Assembly (NCBI RefSeq): GCF_001618865.1
Contig: NZ_CP015136.1
Location: 7,041,001-7,105,000, forward strand
Source of the DNA: Luteitalea pratensis
GTDB taxonomy: Bacteria; Acidobacteriota; Vicinamibacteria; Vicinamibacterales; Vicinamibacteraceae
Direction of reading: 5' to 3'
DNA length: 64,000 nucleotides
Within the stretch, counting starts at the first letter, position 1. Each line of letters opens with the position of its first letter. Positions 7,766-14,658 of this stretch are shown here, piece after piece. The notes under the pieces are model-generated. The model ran no database searches and had not been told where the DNA came from. It was given only the letters and a program-made list of their open reading frames with translations. The position numbers and the translations under genes are program-made.

Positions 7766-9772
7766 CTACTCGACCACTATTTCGAAGATATCGACCGCGA
7801 CGCTCTTGCCCTTCACCACCACGCTGCCCAGTGGCCGCAGCGTCCACGGGGTGCGCAATTGGCGGCGGGTCGCGTCGCTGATGATGACCGAGGTGCCATA
7901 TTCCTTGTTCAGCGACTCGAGCCGCGCTCCGAGGTTGACGGCGTCGCCGATCACCGTGTAGCTCCGCACCTGCCGCGAGCCGATGGTGCCGGCAATCATC
8001 TCGCCGGAGTTGATACCGATGCCGATGCCGAGCGTCGGCCGCCCAGCGGCGGCCCAGCCCCGGTTGAGTTCGCCGAGCGCTCGCACCATTGCCACCGCCG
8101 TGGCCACGGCATGCTCGGCGTGGTCCTCGTCGTCGAGCGGGGCGCCGTACAGCGCCATCACCATGTCGCCGACGAACTTGTCGAGCGTACCGCGATGCTC
8201 GAATACGACGTCGACCATGCGTGAAAAATACTCGTTCAGCTGCTGGACGAGCGCCTCGGGATCGCCGCTCTCCGAGAGCGTGGTGAATCCCCGCATGTCC
8301 GAAAACAGGACGGACATCGTGCGTCGCTTGCCCCCGAGTTCCGCGAGCGAGGGATTGGCGAGCACCTGCTCGTAGACGTCCTTCGAGAGGTAGCGCGAGA
8401 ACAGCCCTCGCACCTGCCGCTTCTCCCGGCCCTCGACCAGGTACTGATACGCGAAGCCGCTACCGGTCGCGAGCACCCAGCCGAGCGTCGCCGGAACCAA
8501 CGGCACCCAGAGGCCCCGGCCGAATGCCAGCACCCCGCCGACGTGCGCGGCCACCAGCAGGCCGACTGCGGCTGTGACACCCAGCCACACGCGCGCCGGC
8601 ATGACGGCGTACCTTGCACCAACGGAAACGAGCATCGCCAGGAGAACGCACAGCCACGCGGGCAATCGATGGACGACCCGGCCTGACAGGACCATGTCCG
8701 CGACGTTGGCGTGGATGTGCGGACCCGCCATGGCCCCGGTGGCTCCAAGGGGCACCGCGAAGACGTCCTTGAGCCCGACCGCTGTCGCGCCGATGAAGAC
8801 GAGGCCGCCCTTGAACGTCGCCGGGTCGATCAGCGGCTTCTGCCCTTCGAGGAGCTGCTGCTCGGAATAGAAGAGGTCGTAGAACGAATACGTACGGTAG
8901 GTGGGGGTCTTGCCGTCGGGCAGGATCGCCGGTCCCCGGTAGCGAATCAGACTGCGGCGGCCCCTCTGGGGCTCGCCGGCCTGCCCGTCGAAGCGGGGAA
9001 TGTCCACGACCGGCGCGGGAAGCCGCGTGCTGCCGATCACGAGGTCGGCGCGATCGAGCCGGACCTGCGCGCTTGGCACATCCAGCATGGCCTGCGCGGC
9101 GGCGATGCCGAACGAGGGCAGGAACAGGCCGCCGCGGCGGACGAACGGGATGACCTGCCTGACCGGGCCATCCTCGTCCACGAGCATCACGTTGTGTCCG
9201 AGTGCGCGGGCAGCCTCGCCGAGGCCGGGATAGGGTCCGGACAACGCTGGACGCAGGTCGATGCTCTCGTCGAGGCCGTAGTTCCCCTGCGGGGCCGATC
9301 GCAGCGTCCGGTCCACGTCGTCGGCGCCCGTGGCGCCCTCGTAGACGCCTTCGGCCAGGTGGATGACGTTGCCCGCGGCCCGCGTCGAGTCGACGAGCGC
9401 CTGGTCGGAATCGGCTCCCGTCCACGTGGTGCCGCCGGCGTCGAATCCCGTGCGCCGATCCCGGTCGGTGAGGCTCACGTCATACGCGACGGCCTTGGCC
9501 GGACCGCGAGCGAGGAAGTCGATCACCACCGCGTGAACGAGTCGCGGCCACGGCCACCGGCCGACGACCGGCTCGAGGCGACGCAGGCTGATTTCGTCGA
9601 TCTCGACGACGGAGATGGCGGGGTTTGCGTGGGCGGGATCGACTGTCCAGCGCATCGCCAGGTCGTACAGCTTGGATTCGGCGACCTGGAAGAACGACAA
9701 CTGGCCGAGTGCCAGACCCGCCAGACCTGCGGCAAGGCCGAACGCGGCGGCGAGGAGCAGGCGGGATCGCAT
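7766..9772 (-). CDS. class III adenylate/guanylate cyclase with extracytoplasmic CHASE2 domain
   Basis: A 668-residue membrane-bound cyclase. An N-terminal membrane helix (residues 4-24) leads into a CHASE2 sensor (about 30-330; ISVVEIDEISLRRLEPVVGR and YDVSLTDRD are typical). Three membrane helices follow (about 340-440), then a linker with GLFSRYLSKDVYEQVL and the cyclase catalytic domain (about 480-660). Metal-binding aspartates are in SVLFSDMRGFTTLSE and KFVGDMVMALYGAP; the transition-state segment is YTVIGDAVNLGARLE. It should make cAMP or cGMP in response to an extracytoplasmic signal. The cyclic-nucleotide-binding channel gene two positions downstream on the same strand is a plausible target. 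ATP versus GTP specificity is not decided here. Confidence 0.93.
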   Translation of the reverse strand: MRSRLLLAAAFGLAAGLAGLALGQLSFFQVAESKLYDLAMRWTVDPAHANPAISVVEIDEISLRRLEPVVGRWPWPRLVHAVVIDFLARGPAKAVAYDVSLTDRDRRTGFDAGGTTWTGADSDQALVDSTRAAGNVIHLAEGVYEGATGADDVDRTLRSAPQGNYGLDESIDLRPALSGPYPGLGEAARALGHNVMLVDEDGPVRQVIPFVRRGGLFLPSFGIAAAQAMLDVPSAQVRLDRADLVIGSTRLPAPVVDIPRFDGQAGEPQRGRRSLIRYRGPAILPDGKTPTYRTYSFYDLFYSEQQLLEGQKPLIDPATFKGGLVFIGATAVGLKDVFAVPLGATGAMAGPHIHANVADMVLSGRVVHRLPAWLCVLLAMLVSVGARYAVMPARVWLGVTAAVGLLVAAHVGGVLAFGRGLWVPLVPATLGWVLATGSGFAYQYLVEGREKRQVRGLFSRYLSKDVYEQVLANPSLAELGGKRRTMSVLFSDMRGFTTLSESGDPEALVQQLNEYFSRMVDVVFEHRGTLDKFVGDMVMALYGAPLDDEDHAEHAVATAVAMVRALGELNRGWAAAGRPTLGIGIGINSGEMIAGTIGSRQVRSYTVIGDAVNLGARLESLNKEYGTSVIISDATRRQLRTPWTLRPLGSVVVKGKSVAVDIFEIVVE

Positions 9773-9781
9773 CTATACGAC

Positions 9782-9801
9782 AAAGCCCCGCGGGGCGGGG
9801 C
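9782..9801 (-). terminator. hairpin terminator after tRNA-Glu
   Basis: On the minus strand GCCCCGC, loop CCC, GCGGGGC forms a 7-bp stem followed by TTTG (9784-9781). It lies 26 bp downstream of the tRNA 3' end, and just upstream of the cyclase start, so it could separate the tRNA transcript from the cyclase gene. Confidence 0.55.
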
Positions 9802-9826
9802 CGGTCGGCTGGCTGAGCGCCATGGT

Positions 9827-9901
9827 TGGTAGCGGTACGGGGATTCGAACCCCGGTCCCGTGGCTGAGAACCACGTGTCCTAACCCCTAGACGATACCGC
9901 C
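9827..9901 (-). tRNA. tRNA-Glu (anticodon CTC)
   Basis: On the minus strand a complete cloverleaf runs from GGCGGTA to TACCGCTA plus encoded CCA. The 7-bp acceptor stem has one G-U pair. The D arm contains GTCTAGGGGTTAGGAC. The anticodon stem is CGTGG/CCACG around loop TTCTCAG, giving anticodon CTC, and the T arm is CCGGG/CCCGG with loop GTTCGAATC. Length is 75 nt including CCA. It is a lone tRNA between the cyclase and the divergent peptidase gene. Confidence 0.97.
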
Positions 9902-10193
9902 GTCCAGGCACACAGACCCTTAAGACTACGGGGCACGGCCCGGGCTGTCAACCGTCTCGGAGCCAACGCGTCGGACAAGTGTCCATGGCGCCAGCGCCAC
10001 CGGCCGGCGCGAATCCGTGGAGGTGTAGCCGCGAGACTTGTCCCACGGTCCGCAGCGTGTCGGCGAAGTCCGACGTCGACGTGCCTGCGGGCCAACCTTG
10101 TGTAGCGGTCGACCTTCAGGTCGACCGTCCGGCCACGTACACGGCCGCAGTTTGTCCTGCGGTGAGCCACCGGTCAGCTATCATCGTGAGGAT
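9902..10193. other. 292-bp noncoding spacer with repeats
   Basis: No gene is seen between the tRNA and the M23 peptidase. It contains an inverted partial copy of the composite element (9968-10003, with GTCCATGGCGCC), a further GTAGCCG-type half hairpin near 10027, and a perfect REP hairpin at 10102-10127. Promoters for the divergent tRNA and peptidase should be here but no clear -35/-10 pair stands out. Confidence 0.55.
10102..10127 (+). repeat. REP hairpin with GTAG foot (GGTCGACC stem type)
   Basis: GTAG at 10102-10105 is followed by CGGTCGACCT, loop TC, AGGTCGACCG, a 10-bp perfect stem. Variants of the same stem with paired changes occur at 29872 (CCGTCGACCT) and 54166. Confidence 0.82.
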
Positions 10194-11588
10194 ATGCGTA
10201 CGTTGCTCGCACTGCTGGTGGCGCTGTTGATCGCCTTCGGACTGGTCTGGTTCCTCGCCGGTCGCGCTGCAGGACCGGCGATCAGGCTTGGTGCACCCAC
10301 GAAGGTGCTGGGGCAGCGAACGCCGCTGACGCTGGACGTATATGCCCCTGGGGGCCGCGTCACGGCCATCGACGTCGGCCTGGAGCAGAACGGCCAGCCG
10401 CTGCCGCTGGGCTCGCAGGCGCAGCCCCAGGCCCTCAAGTTCGCCACCGCCGCGGATCGGGTAACCGTGAGCGGCGAGATCGGCCGCCAGACCGCCCCGG
10501 CACTCAAGACGGGCGCGGCGACGCTGGTCGTCCATGCGACCCGGCCGGTGCTGTTCGGCCTGCGACAGGTCAGTTCCACCTTCCGCAAGGACCTGCAGGT
10601 CCGGCTCACGCCACCGACCGTCACGGTGCTGTCGCAGTTCCACTTCATCAACCAGGGCGGGGCCGAGACCGTCGTCTACCAGGTGAACCCGGCCGACGTG
10701 GACTCGGGCGTGCGCGTCGGCGAACTGGAGTACCCGGGCCTGCCCGCCGCTGGCGCCGGTATCCCGAATGCCGCACCGGGCCTGCGCGTGGCCTTCTTCC
10801 CGTTCCTGTTCAACCAGCCGCCGTCGACGCCGGTGTCCATGTGGGCACGTGACGAGGCCGGCAACGCGACGCGGGCGGACCTGGACTCGAAGGTCAACCC
10901 GAAGCAGTTCCGCAAGAGCACGATCCCGCTCGACGATGTGTTCCTGCAGAAGGTGGTGCCGGCAATCCTGCAGAACACGCCGGATTTGCAGGTGAAGGAC
11001 GCCAGCGACCTGCTGGCCAGCTACCTGGTGATCAACCGCGACCTGCGGCACCAGAACAACGAGACCATCCGCACCATCGGACGAACGAAGACGGCCCGGG
11101 AGATTCTCTGGCGCGGTCCCTTCCGCCAGATGATGAACTCCGCCGTCGAGGCCGGCTTTGCCGACGAGCGCACCTACGAGTACAAGGGCAAGGCCGTCGA
11201 CAAGCAGGTCCACCTCGGCTTCGATCTCGCGTCCACGCAGAACGCGCCCATTCACGCCGCCAATCGCGGCACGGTGGTGTTTGCCGGGTTCCTCGGCATC
11301 TACGGCAACTGCGTGATCGTCGACCATGGCATGGGCCTGCAGTCGCTGTACGCCCACCTGAGTTCGATCGGCGTCCAGGAAGGCCAGACCGTGGAGATGA
11401 ATGCCGAGCTCGGACGCAGCGGCCAGACCGGATTGGCCGGTGGCGACCACCTCCACTTCACGATGGTCCTGCACGGCGAATTCGTCACGCCGGTGGACTG
11501 GTGGAGTTCCCAGTGGATCGAGGACCGGGTCATGCGGAAGTTGCGCGCTGCCGGAGTCCCCGCGCCCACACCGGCGGCCACGAAGTAA
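10194..11588 (+). CDS. M23-family (LytM) peptidoglycan peptidase, membrane-anchored
   Basis: The product is 464 residues from the ATG at 10194, preceded by GTGAGG 3-8 bases upstream. An N-terminal membrane anchor or signal (LLALLVALLIAFGLVWFLAG) is followed by about 300 residues of beta-rich extracytoplasmic sequence. The C-terminal LytM domain (about 325-440) has HLGFDLAST, where H and D are zinc ligands, then LQSLYAHLS, and GGDHLHFTM with the final ligand histidine. All key residues are present, so it should be an active endopeptidase acting in cell-wall remodelling. It is transcribed away from the tRNA; the heme O synthase gene follows 79 bp later. Confidence 0.92.
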   Translation: MRTLLALLVALLIAFGLVWFLAGRAAGPAIRLGAPTKVLGQRTPLTLDVYAPGGRVTAIDVGLEQNGQPLPLGSQAQPQALKFATAADRVTVSGEIGRQTAPALKTGAATLVVHATRPVLFGLRQVSSTFRKDLQVRLTPPTVTVLSQFHFINQGGAETVVYQVNPADVDSGVRVGELEYPGLPAAGAGIPNAAPGLRVAFFPFLFNQPPSTPVSMWARDEAGNATRADLDSKVNPKQFRKSTIPLDDVFLQKVVPAILQNTPDLQVKDASDLLASYLVINRDLRHQNNETIRTIGRTKTAREILWRGPFRQMMNSAVEAGFADERTYEYKGKAVDKQVHLGFDLASTQNAPIHAANRGTVVFAGFLGIYGNCVIVDHGMGLQSLYAHLSSIGVQEGQTVEMNAELGRSGQTGLAGGDHLHFTMVLHGEFVTPVDWWSSQWIEDRVMRKLRAAGVPAPTPAATK

Positions 11589-11667
11589 CGACCCGCATGG
11601 TCCCGGGCATCCGGAGCACTCGGGATATCTGTGAAATAATCCGCGCCTGGGGCATCCGCCCCCCTGC

Positions 11668-12558
11668 ATGCGGCCTCACGCCCTCGCCTACCCTCTCCTG
11701 TCGACACGGATGTCGGATTACCTGCAGCTCACCAAGCCGCGCCTGAACCTGCTCGTGGTGTTCACGACCGGGGTCGGCTACTGGCTGGGTGTCGCCGGGC
11801 ACGTCGACCCGGCGAGGCTGTTCCATGCCGTGGTAGGCACCGCGCTCGTGGCTGGCGGCTCGGCGGCCTTCAACCAGTTGTACGAACAGGACGTGGACGC
11901 GCTGATGTCGCGCACGCGCCTGCGGCCGCTGCCCGACGGGCGCCTGACGCCGTGGCGGGCCTTCATCTTCGGGCTGGTCCTGAGCGCGCTCGGGCTGGTG
12001 CAGTTGTCGTTCGGCGTCAACCACCTGAGCGCGATCGTCGCGTTCGCGACCCTCCTGAGTTACGTCGTGTGGTACACGCCCATGAAACGGCGGTCGTCGT
12101 TGTCGACCGTGGTGGGTGCGATCCCGGGCGCGTTGCCGCCGGTGATCGGGTGGGCCGCGGCCACCGGCACCCTCTCGCGCGAGGCGTGGCTGCTGTTCGC
12201 GATCGTCTTCCTGTGGCAGATGCCGCATTTCCTGTCGCTGGCGTGGCTCTTCCGCGAGGAATACGAACGCGCCGGGTTCCAGGTGCTGCCGGTCGTGGAG
12301 CCGACCGGCCGCAGCACCGCGAGGCAGACGGTGATCTACACCGCGGCGCTGATCCCGGTGAGCCTCGGACCCGCGCTGACCGGACTCGCCGGCCCCGTCT
12401 ATTTCGCGGTCGCGCTCGTCCTCGGCATCGCGTTCCTCGTGCTCGCCCTTCGCTTTTCCCGCGACCTGCACCGGCGCACCGCGCGCCAGTTGTTCCTCGG
12501 CTCCCTGGTCTACCTGCCGCTGATCTGGCTGTTCATGATCGCCACGCGAGTTCCCTGA
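11668..12558 (+). CDS. ctaB: protoheme IX farnesyltransferase (heme O synthase)
   Basis: A polytopic UbiA-superfamily prenyltransferase that adds farnesyl to heme B, giving heme O for terminal oxidases. It shows DYLQLTKPRLNLLVVFTTG at the start. The first Asp-rich prenyl-diphosphate motif is NQLYEQDVDALMSRTRLRPL. YTPMKRRSSLSTVVGAIPGA and FLWQMPHFLSLAW with the downstream REEYERAGFQVLPV block are also diagnostic. Eight to nine hydrophobic segments fit the family. The start could be the ATG at 11668 (296 residues) or at 11710 (282 residues); neither has a strong ribosome site. Next to it is a DUF420 protein, a common partner in cytochrome oxidase biogenesis. Confidence 0.95.
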   Translation: MRPHALAYPLLSTRMSDYLQLTKPRLNLLVVFTTGVGYWLGVAGHVDPARLFHAVVGTALVAGGSAAFNQLYEQDVDALMSRTRLRPLPDGRLTPWRAFIFGLVLSALGLVQLSFGVNHLSAIVAFATLLSYVVWYTPMKRRSSLSTVVGAIPGALPPVIGWAAATGTLSREAWLLFAIVFLWQMPHFLSLAWLFREEYERAGFQVLPVVEPTGRSTARQTVIYTAALIPVSLGPALTGLAGPVYFAVALVLGIAFLVLALRFSRDLHRRTARQLFLGSLVYLPLIWLFMIATRVP

Positions 12559-12666
12559 CGGCCTTCGTCAGTCGGCCGTCGGCCTTCGCAGGGCGGACGG
12601 CGGAACCGACCGTGCTGTACGGCGCATCCTTCAGGCAGCCTGCAGGCCGTAGGCTGTAGGCACTGC
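12559..12666. repeat. 7-bp repeat arrays after ctaB
   Basis: Directly after the ctaB stop the sequence runs in 7-bp units: CGGCCTT, CGTCAGT, CGGCCGT, CGGCCTT, CGCAGGG, CGGACGG, CGGAACC (12559-12607). A second array lies at 12639-12666 (CCTGCAG, GCCGTAG, GCTGTAG, GCACTGC). The second is also a partial inverted copy (12629-12664) of the composite element. Confidence 0.7.
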
Positions 12667-12683
12667 CCCTGAGTCTTCACGCC

Positions 12684-13097
12684 TTGACCGTCTCCGACCT
12701 CCCCGCCCTCAATGCGAGCCTGAACGCGCTGGCGTCGCTGTTCCTCCTGGCCGGCTACGTGTTCGTGCGGCAACGGAAGATCGGCGCGCATCGCGCCTGC
12801 ATGCTGGGAGCGCTGGCGACATCGGCGCTGTTCCTGACGAGCTACCTGATTTATCACTACAACGTCGGCTCGCGGCCGTTCACGGGAACCGGTTCGATCC
12901 GGCTCGTCTACTTCGCGATCCTGATCTCGCACGTGCTGTTGGCCATCGCCATCGTGCCGATGGTGCTCGTCACCGTCTCGCGGGCGCTGACCCGTCGCTT
13001 CGACCGCCATCGCCGCATCGCACGGATTACGTGGCCGCTGTGGATGTACGTGTCGGTTACGGGCGTCATCGTGTACGTGATGCTCTACCGGATGTAA
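12684..13097 (+). CDS. DUF420 membrane protein, probable cytochrome oxidase assembly factor
   Basis: A 137-residue protein with four membrane segments, including ALNASLNALASLFLLAGYVF, CMLGALATSALFLTSYLIYH, and YFAILISHVLLAIAIVPMVL. Conserved DUF420 histidines are seen in HRACM, YLIYHYN, ISHVLL and DRHRRIAR. Relatives (CtaM type) are needed for heme-copper oxidase maturation, and the position directly after ctaB supports that role here. Translation is assigned to a TTG at 12684 because no ATG or GTG fits the homologous N-terminus; this start is uncertain. The stop codon TAA (13095-13097) is also the first three bases of a heptamer array. Confidence 0.85.
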   Translation: MTVSDLPALNASLNALASLFLLAGYVFVRQRKIGAHRACMLGALATSALFLTSYLIYHYNVGSRPFTGTGSIRLVYFAILISHVLLAIAIVPMVLVTVSRALTRRFDRHRRIARITWPLWMYVSVTGVIVYVMLYRM

Positions 13098-13156
13098 TGC
13101 CTAATGCCTGATGCCTAATGCCTGATGCCTGATGCCTGATGCCTGATGCCTATGCC
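13095..13156 (+). repeat. 7-bp tandem array TRATGCC, 8 exact-period units
   Basis: Starting with the TAA stop of the DUF420 gene, units are TAATGCC, TAATGCC, TGATGCC, TAATGCC, then four TGATGCC, then a degenerate end. The period is exactly 7. Because 7 is not a multiple of 3, each frame meets a stop (TAA or TGA) and an ATG within three units. Confidence 0.92.
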
Positions 13157-13184
13157 TGCCGAAAGTTCACTCGGTAACGAGCAG

Positions 13185-13212
13185 GCAGGCTGCAGGCCGT
13201 AAGCCATAGGCG
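13185..13212 (-). repeat. 7-bp array, inverted partial composite element
   Basis: Units GCAGGCT, GCAGGCC, GTAAGCC, ATAGGCG lie just upstream of the SDR gene. Read on the minus strand it resembles the heptamer core of the element at 54273-54369, and the match continues loosely to the SDR start codon. Confidence 0.7.
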
Positions 13213-13224
13213 CGAGTAGCCGAT

Positions 13225-13965
13225 ATGCCACTTGAGAATCGCATCGCCCTGATCACTGGCGGACGACGGATCGGCCAGGTCGTGGCCGAGGAGCTCGCGC
13301 GCGCCGGGGCCGATGTCGCGCTGTCGTACCGGTCGTCCCGGGCGGAGGCCGAGGAGACGGTCACCCGGGTCCGCGCGCTGGGCCGGCGGGCGATCGTGCT
13401 CCAGGCCGACGTGAGCCGGCCGGCCGACTGTGCAACCCTCGCCCAGGGGATCGAGCAACAACTCGGCGGCCTCGACATCGTCGTCAACATGGCGTCGACG
13501 TATGTGTCGCGGCCGCTCGAGGAGATCGACGAGCACGCGTGGCGCGCCGACATCGACAACAATCTGTCGTCGGCGTTCCACGTCACGCATGCCGTCCTGC
13601 CACTGCTGCGGCGCCGCTCGCCGGCGCACGTGGTCAACTTCACGGACTGGCTGCCCGCAAGTGGCAGGCCACGCTACACCGGATTCGTGGCGTACTACGT
13701 CGCGAAGGCCGGCGTGAAGGCTCTCACGGAAGCGCTCGCGCTCGAGCTCGCGAAGGACCGGATCCTGGTGAACGCCATCGCGCCCGGCCCGATCGTCCCG
13801 CCGCCAGAGCTCGATGCTGAGCAAGCCAAGGCCGTCGCCGAGGCCACGCCGCTGGGACGATGGGGCGGCGAACTCGAGATCGCCAGAGCCGTGATGCTGC
13901 TGGTGACCACGCAGTTCATCACCGGGGAGACGCTGCGGGTCGACGGCGGCAGGCATGTGAGATAA
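13225..13965 (+). CDS. short-chain dehydrogenase/reductase, pteridine-reductase-like
   Basis: A 246-residue Rossmann-fold NAD(P)H oxidoreductase. The cofactor loop reads ITGGRRIGQ, the GG-x-RIG form seen in FolM/PTR1-like enzymes rather than the TGxxxGIG of FabG. The arginine pair suggests NADPH. Catalytic Y and K are in AYYVAKAG, and the structural NNLSSAF and VNAIAPGP blocks are conserved. The usual catalytic Ser position is occupied by the VNFTDWLPASGRPRY stretch. The C-terminal TGETLRVDGGRHVR is family-typical. The cellular substrate is not known; dihydropteridines or a 3-ketoacyl compound are both possible. A hairpin (13981-13999) follows the stop. Confidence 0.85.
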   Translation: MPLENRIALITGGRRIGQVVAEELARAGADVALSYRSSRAEAEETVTRVRALGRRAIVLQADVSRPADCATLAQGIEQQLGGLDIVVNMASTYVSRPLEEIDEHAWRADIDNNLSSAFHVTHAVLPLLRRRSPAHVVNFTDWLPASGRPRYTGFVAYYVAKAGVKALTEALALELAKDRILVNAIAPGPIVPPPELDAEQAKAVAEATPLGRWGGELEIARAVMLLVTTQFITGETLRVDGGRHVR

Positions 13966-13980
13966 GCAGAAATTAGAAGG

Positions 13981-13999
13981 GTGGAATTCGAAATTCCAC
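13981..13999. terminator. hairpin after SDR gene
   Basis: GTGGAATT, loop CGA, AATTCCAC forms a perfect 8-bp stem 16 bp after the SDR stop. No T-run follows, so it may be a weak terminator or an mRNA 3' stabiliser. Confidence 0.4.
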
Positions 14000-14163
14000 G
14001 TTCCCTCCCTCCCCACTCCTGCCGCGCGAACGATTCACGCACCGACCGCGTCTCGGCCCTCCATCGCGCCGGTGTCGTCGCCTCTCGCCAGATTCCGATC
14101 TACCAGGCAGGAGGGGTGCCACGCGCAGGGCGAGGCGACCGCTCGTCATACAGGAGAGTCGTC

Positions 14164-14565
14164 ATGACTGAAATCTTCGTCAAGATCGATGGTGTCACGG
14201 GTACCGCCACCGGCGCGCATCACGGGTGGCTGGTGGTGTCGAGCGCGCAGTTGTCGTCGACCGAGAAGAACTCGGTCGTCATATCGAGGGTCTACGATCG
14301 ACTCTCGAACAAACTTTTCAAATTTTTCAAGGATGGCACGGCCATTCCGACCGTCACGATCGACGTCATGAAGGGGGGGCGGCTCGTGACGCGACTCGAA
14401 CTGGCGAGTGTGCTCATCGCCGAGTTCTATCCCGTATCCGGCCAGCCACCCATGGAGTCCATTACGTTCAACTACACCGGGGCGAGAACCGTGCAGGGCA
14501 CCACTGCGAGCAGCGACGATGCGGTGGGAAGGGCATGGTCATTGGCGGAGCGGCGGGGCGCGTAG
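14164..14565 (+). CDS. Hcp-like protein (type VI secretion tube family), orphan
   Basis: A 133-residue protein starting at the ATG at 14164, with AGGAG 8-12 bases upstream. It matches the Hcp fold pattern: an N-terminal EIFVKIDGVTG strand pair, a central DRLSNKLFKFFKDGTAIPTV segment, then TIDVMKGG and LELASVLIAEFYPVSG, and a C-terminal PPMESITFNYTGARTV strand. Hcp forms hexameric rings of the type VI tube and can carry effectors. No other type VI gene lies in the window, so it could be an evolved effector, a phage-tail-like relic, or a solitary Hcp serving a distant locus. The central segment is notably richer in A/T than its surroundings. Confidence 0.75.
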   Translation: MTEIFVKIDGVTGTATGAHHGWLVVSSAQLSSTEKNSVVISRVYDRLSNKLFKFFKDGTAIPTVTIDVMKGGRLVTRLELASVLIAEFYPVSGQPPMESITFNYTGARTVQGTTASSDDAVGRAWSLAERRGA

Positions 14566-14583
14566 ACCGACACTGAAGCCGCA

Positions 14584-14613
14584 CATCGGACGTCGTGTTC
14601 GCGACGTCCGATG
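14584..14613. terminator. 12-bp perfect hairpin between converging genes
   Basis: CATCGGACGTCG (14584-14595), a 6-nt loop, and CGACGTCCGATG (14602-14613) lie between the end of the Hcp-like gene and the end of the converging hydrolase gene. A bidirectional transcript end is likely; there is no T-run on either side. Confidence 0.55.
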
Positions 14614-14658
14614 ACCAGACGCCGCCGCTGCGTGCAGGCTCACGCCGGCGGCGCTCGT

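Noticed and set aside
9827-9901. tRNA gene as an integration site of a genomic island
   Set aside because: No integrase, no attachment-site duplication of the tRNA 3' end, and flanking genes are ordinary chromosomal genes.
10116-11669. 517-codon minus-strand open frame over the M23 peptidase
   Set aside because: Shadow of the M23 gene, which has intact catalytic motifs on the plus strand.
14164-14565. Type VI secretion locus
   Set aside because: Only the Hcp-like gene is present; no sheath, baseplate, VgrG or ClpV gene lies in the window.
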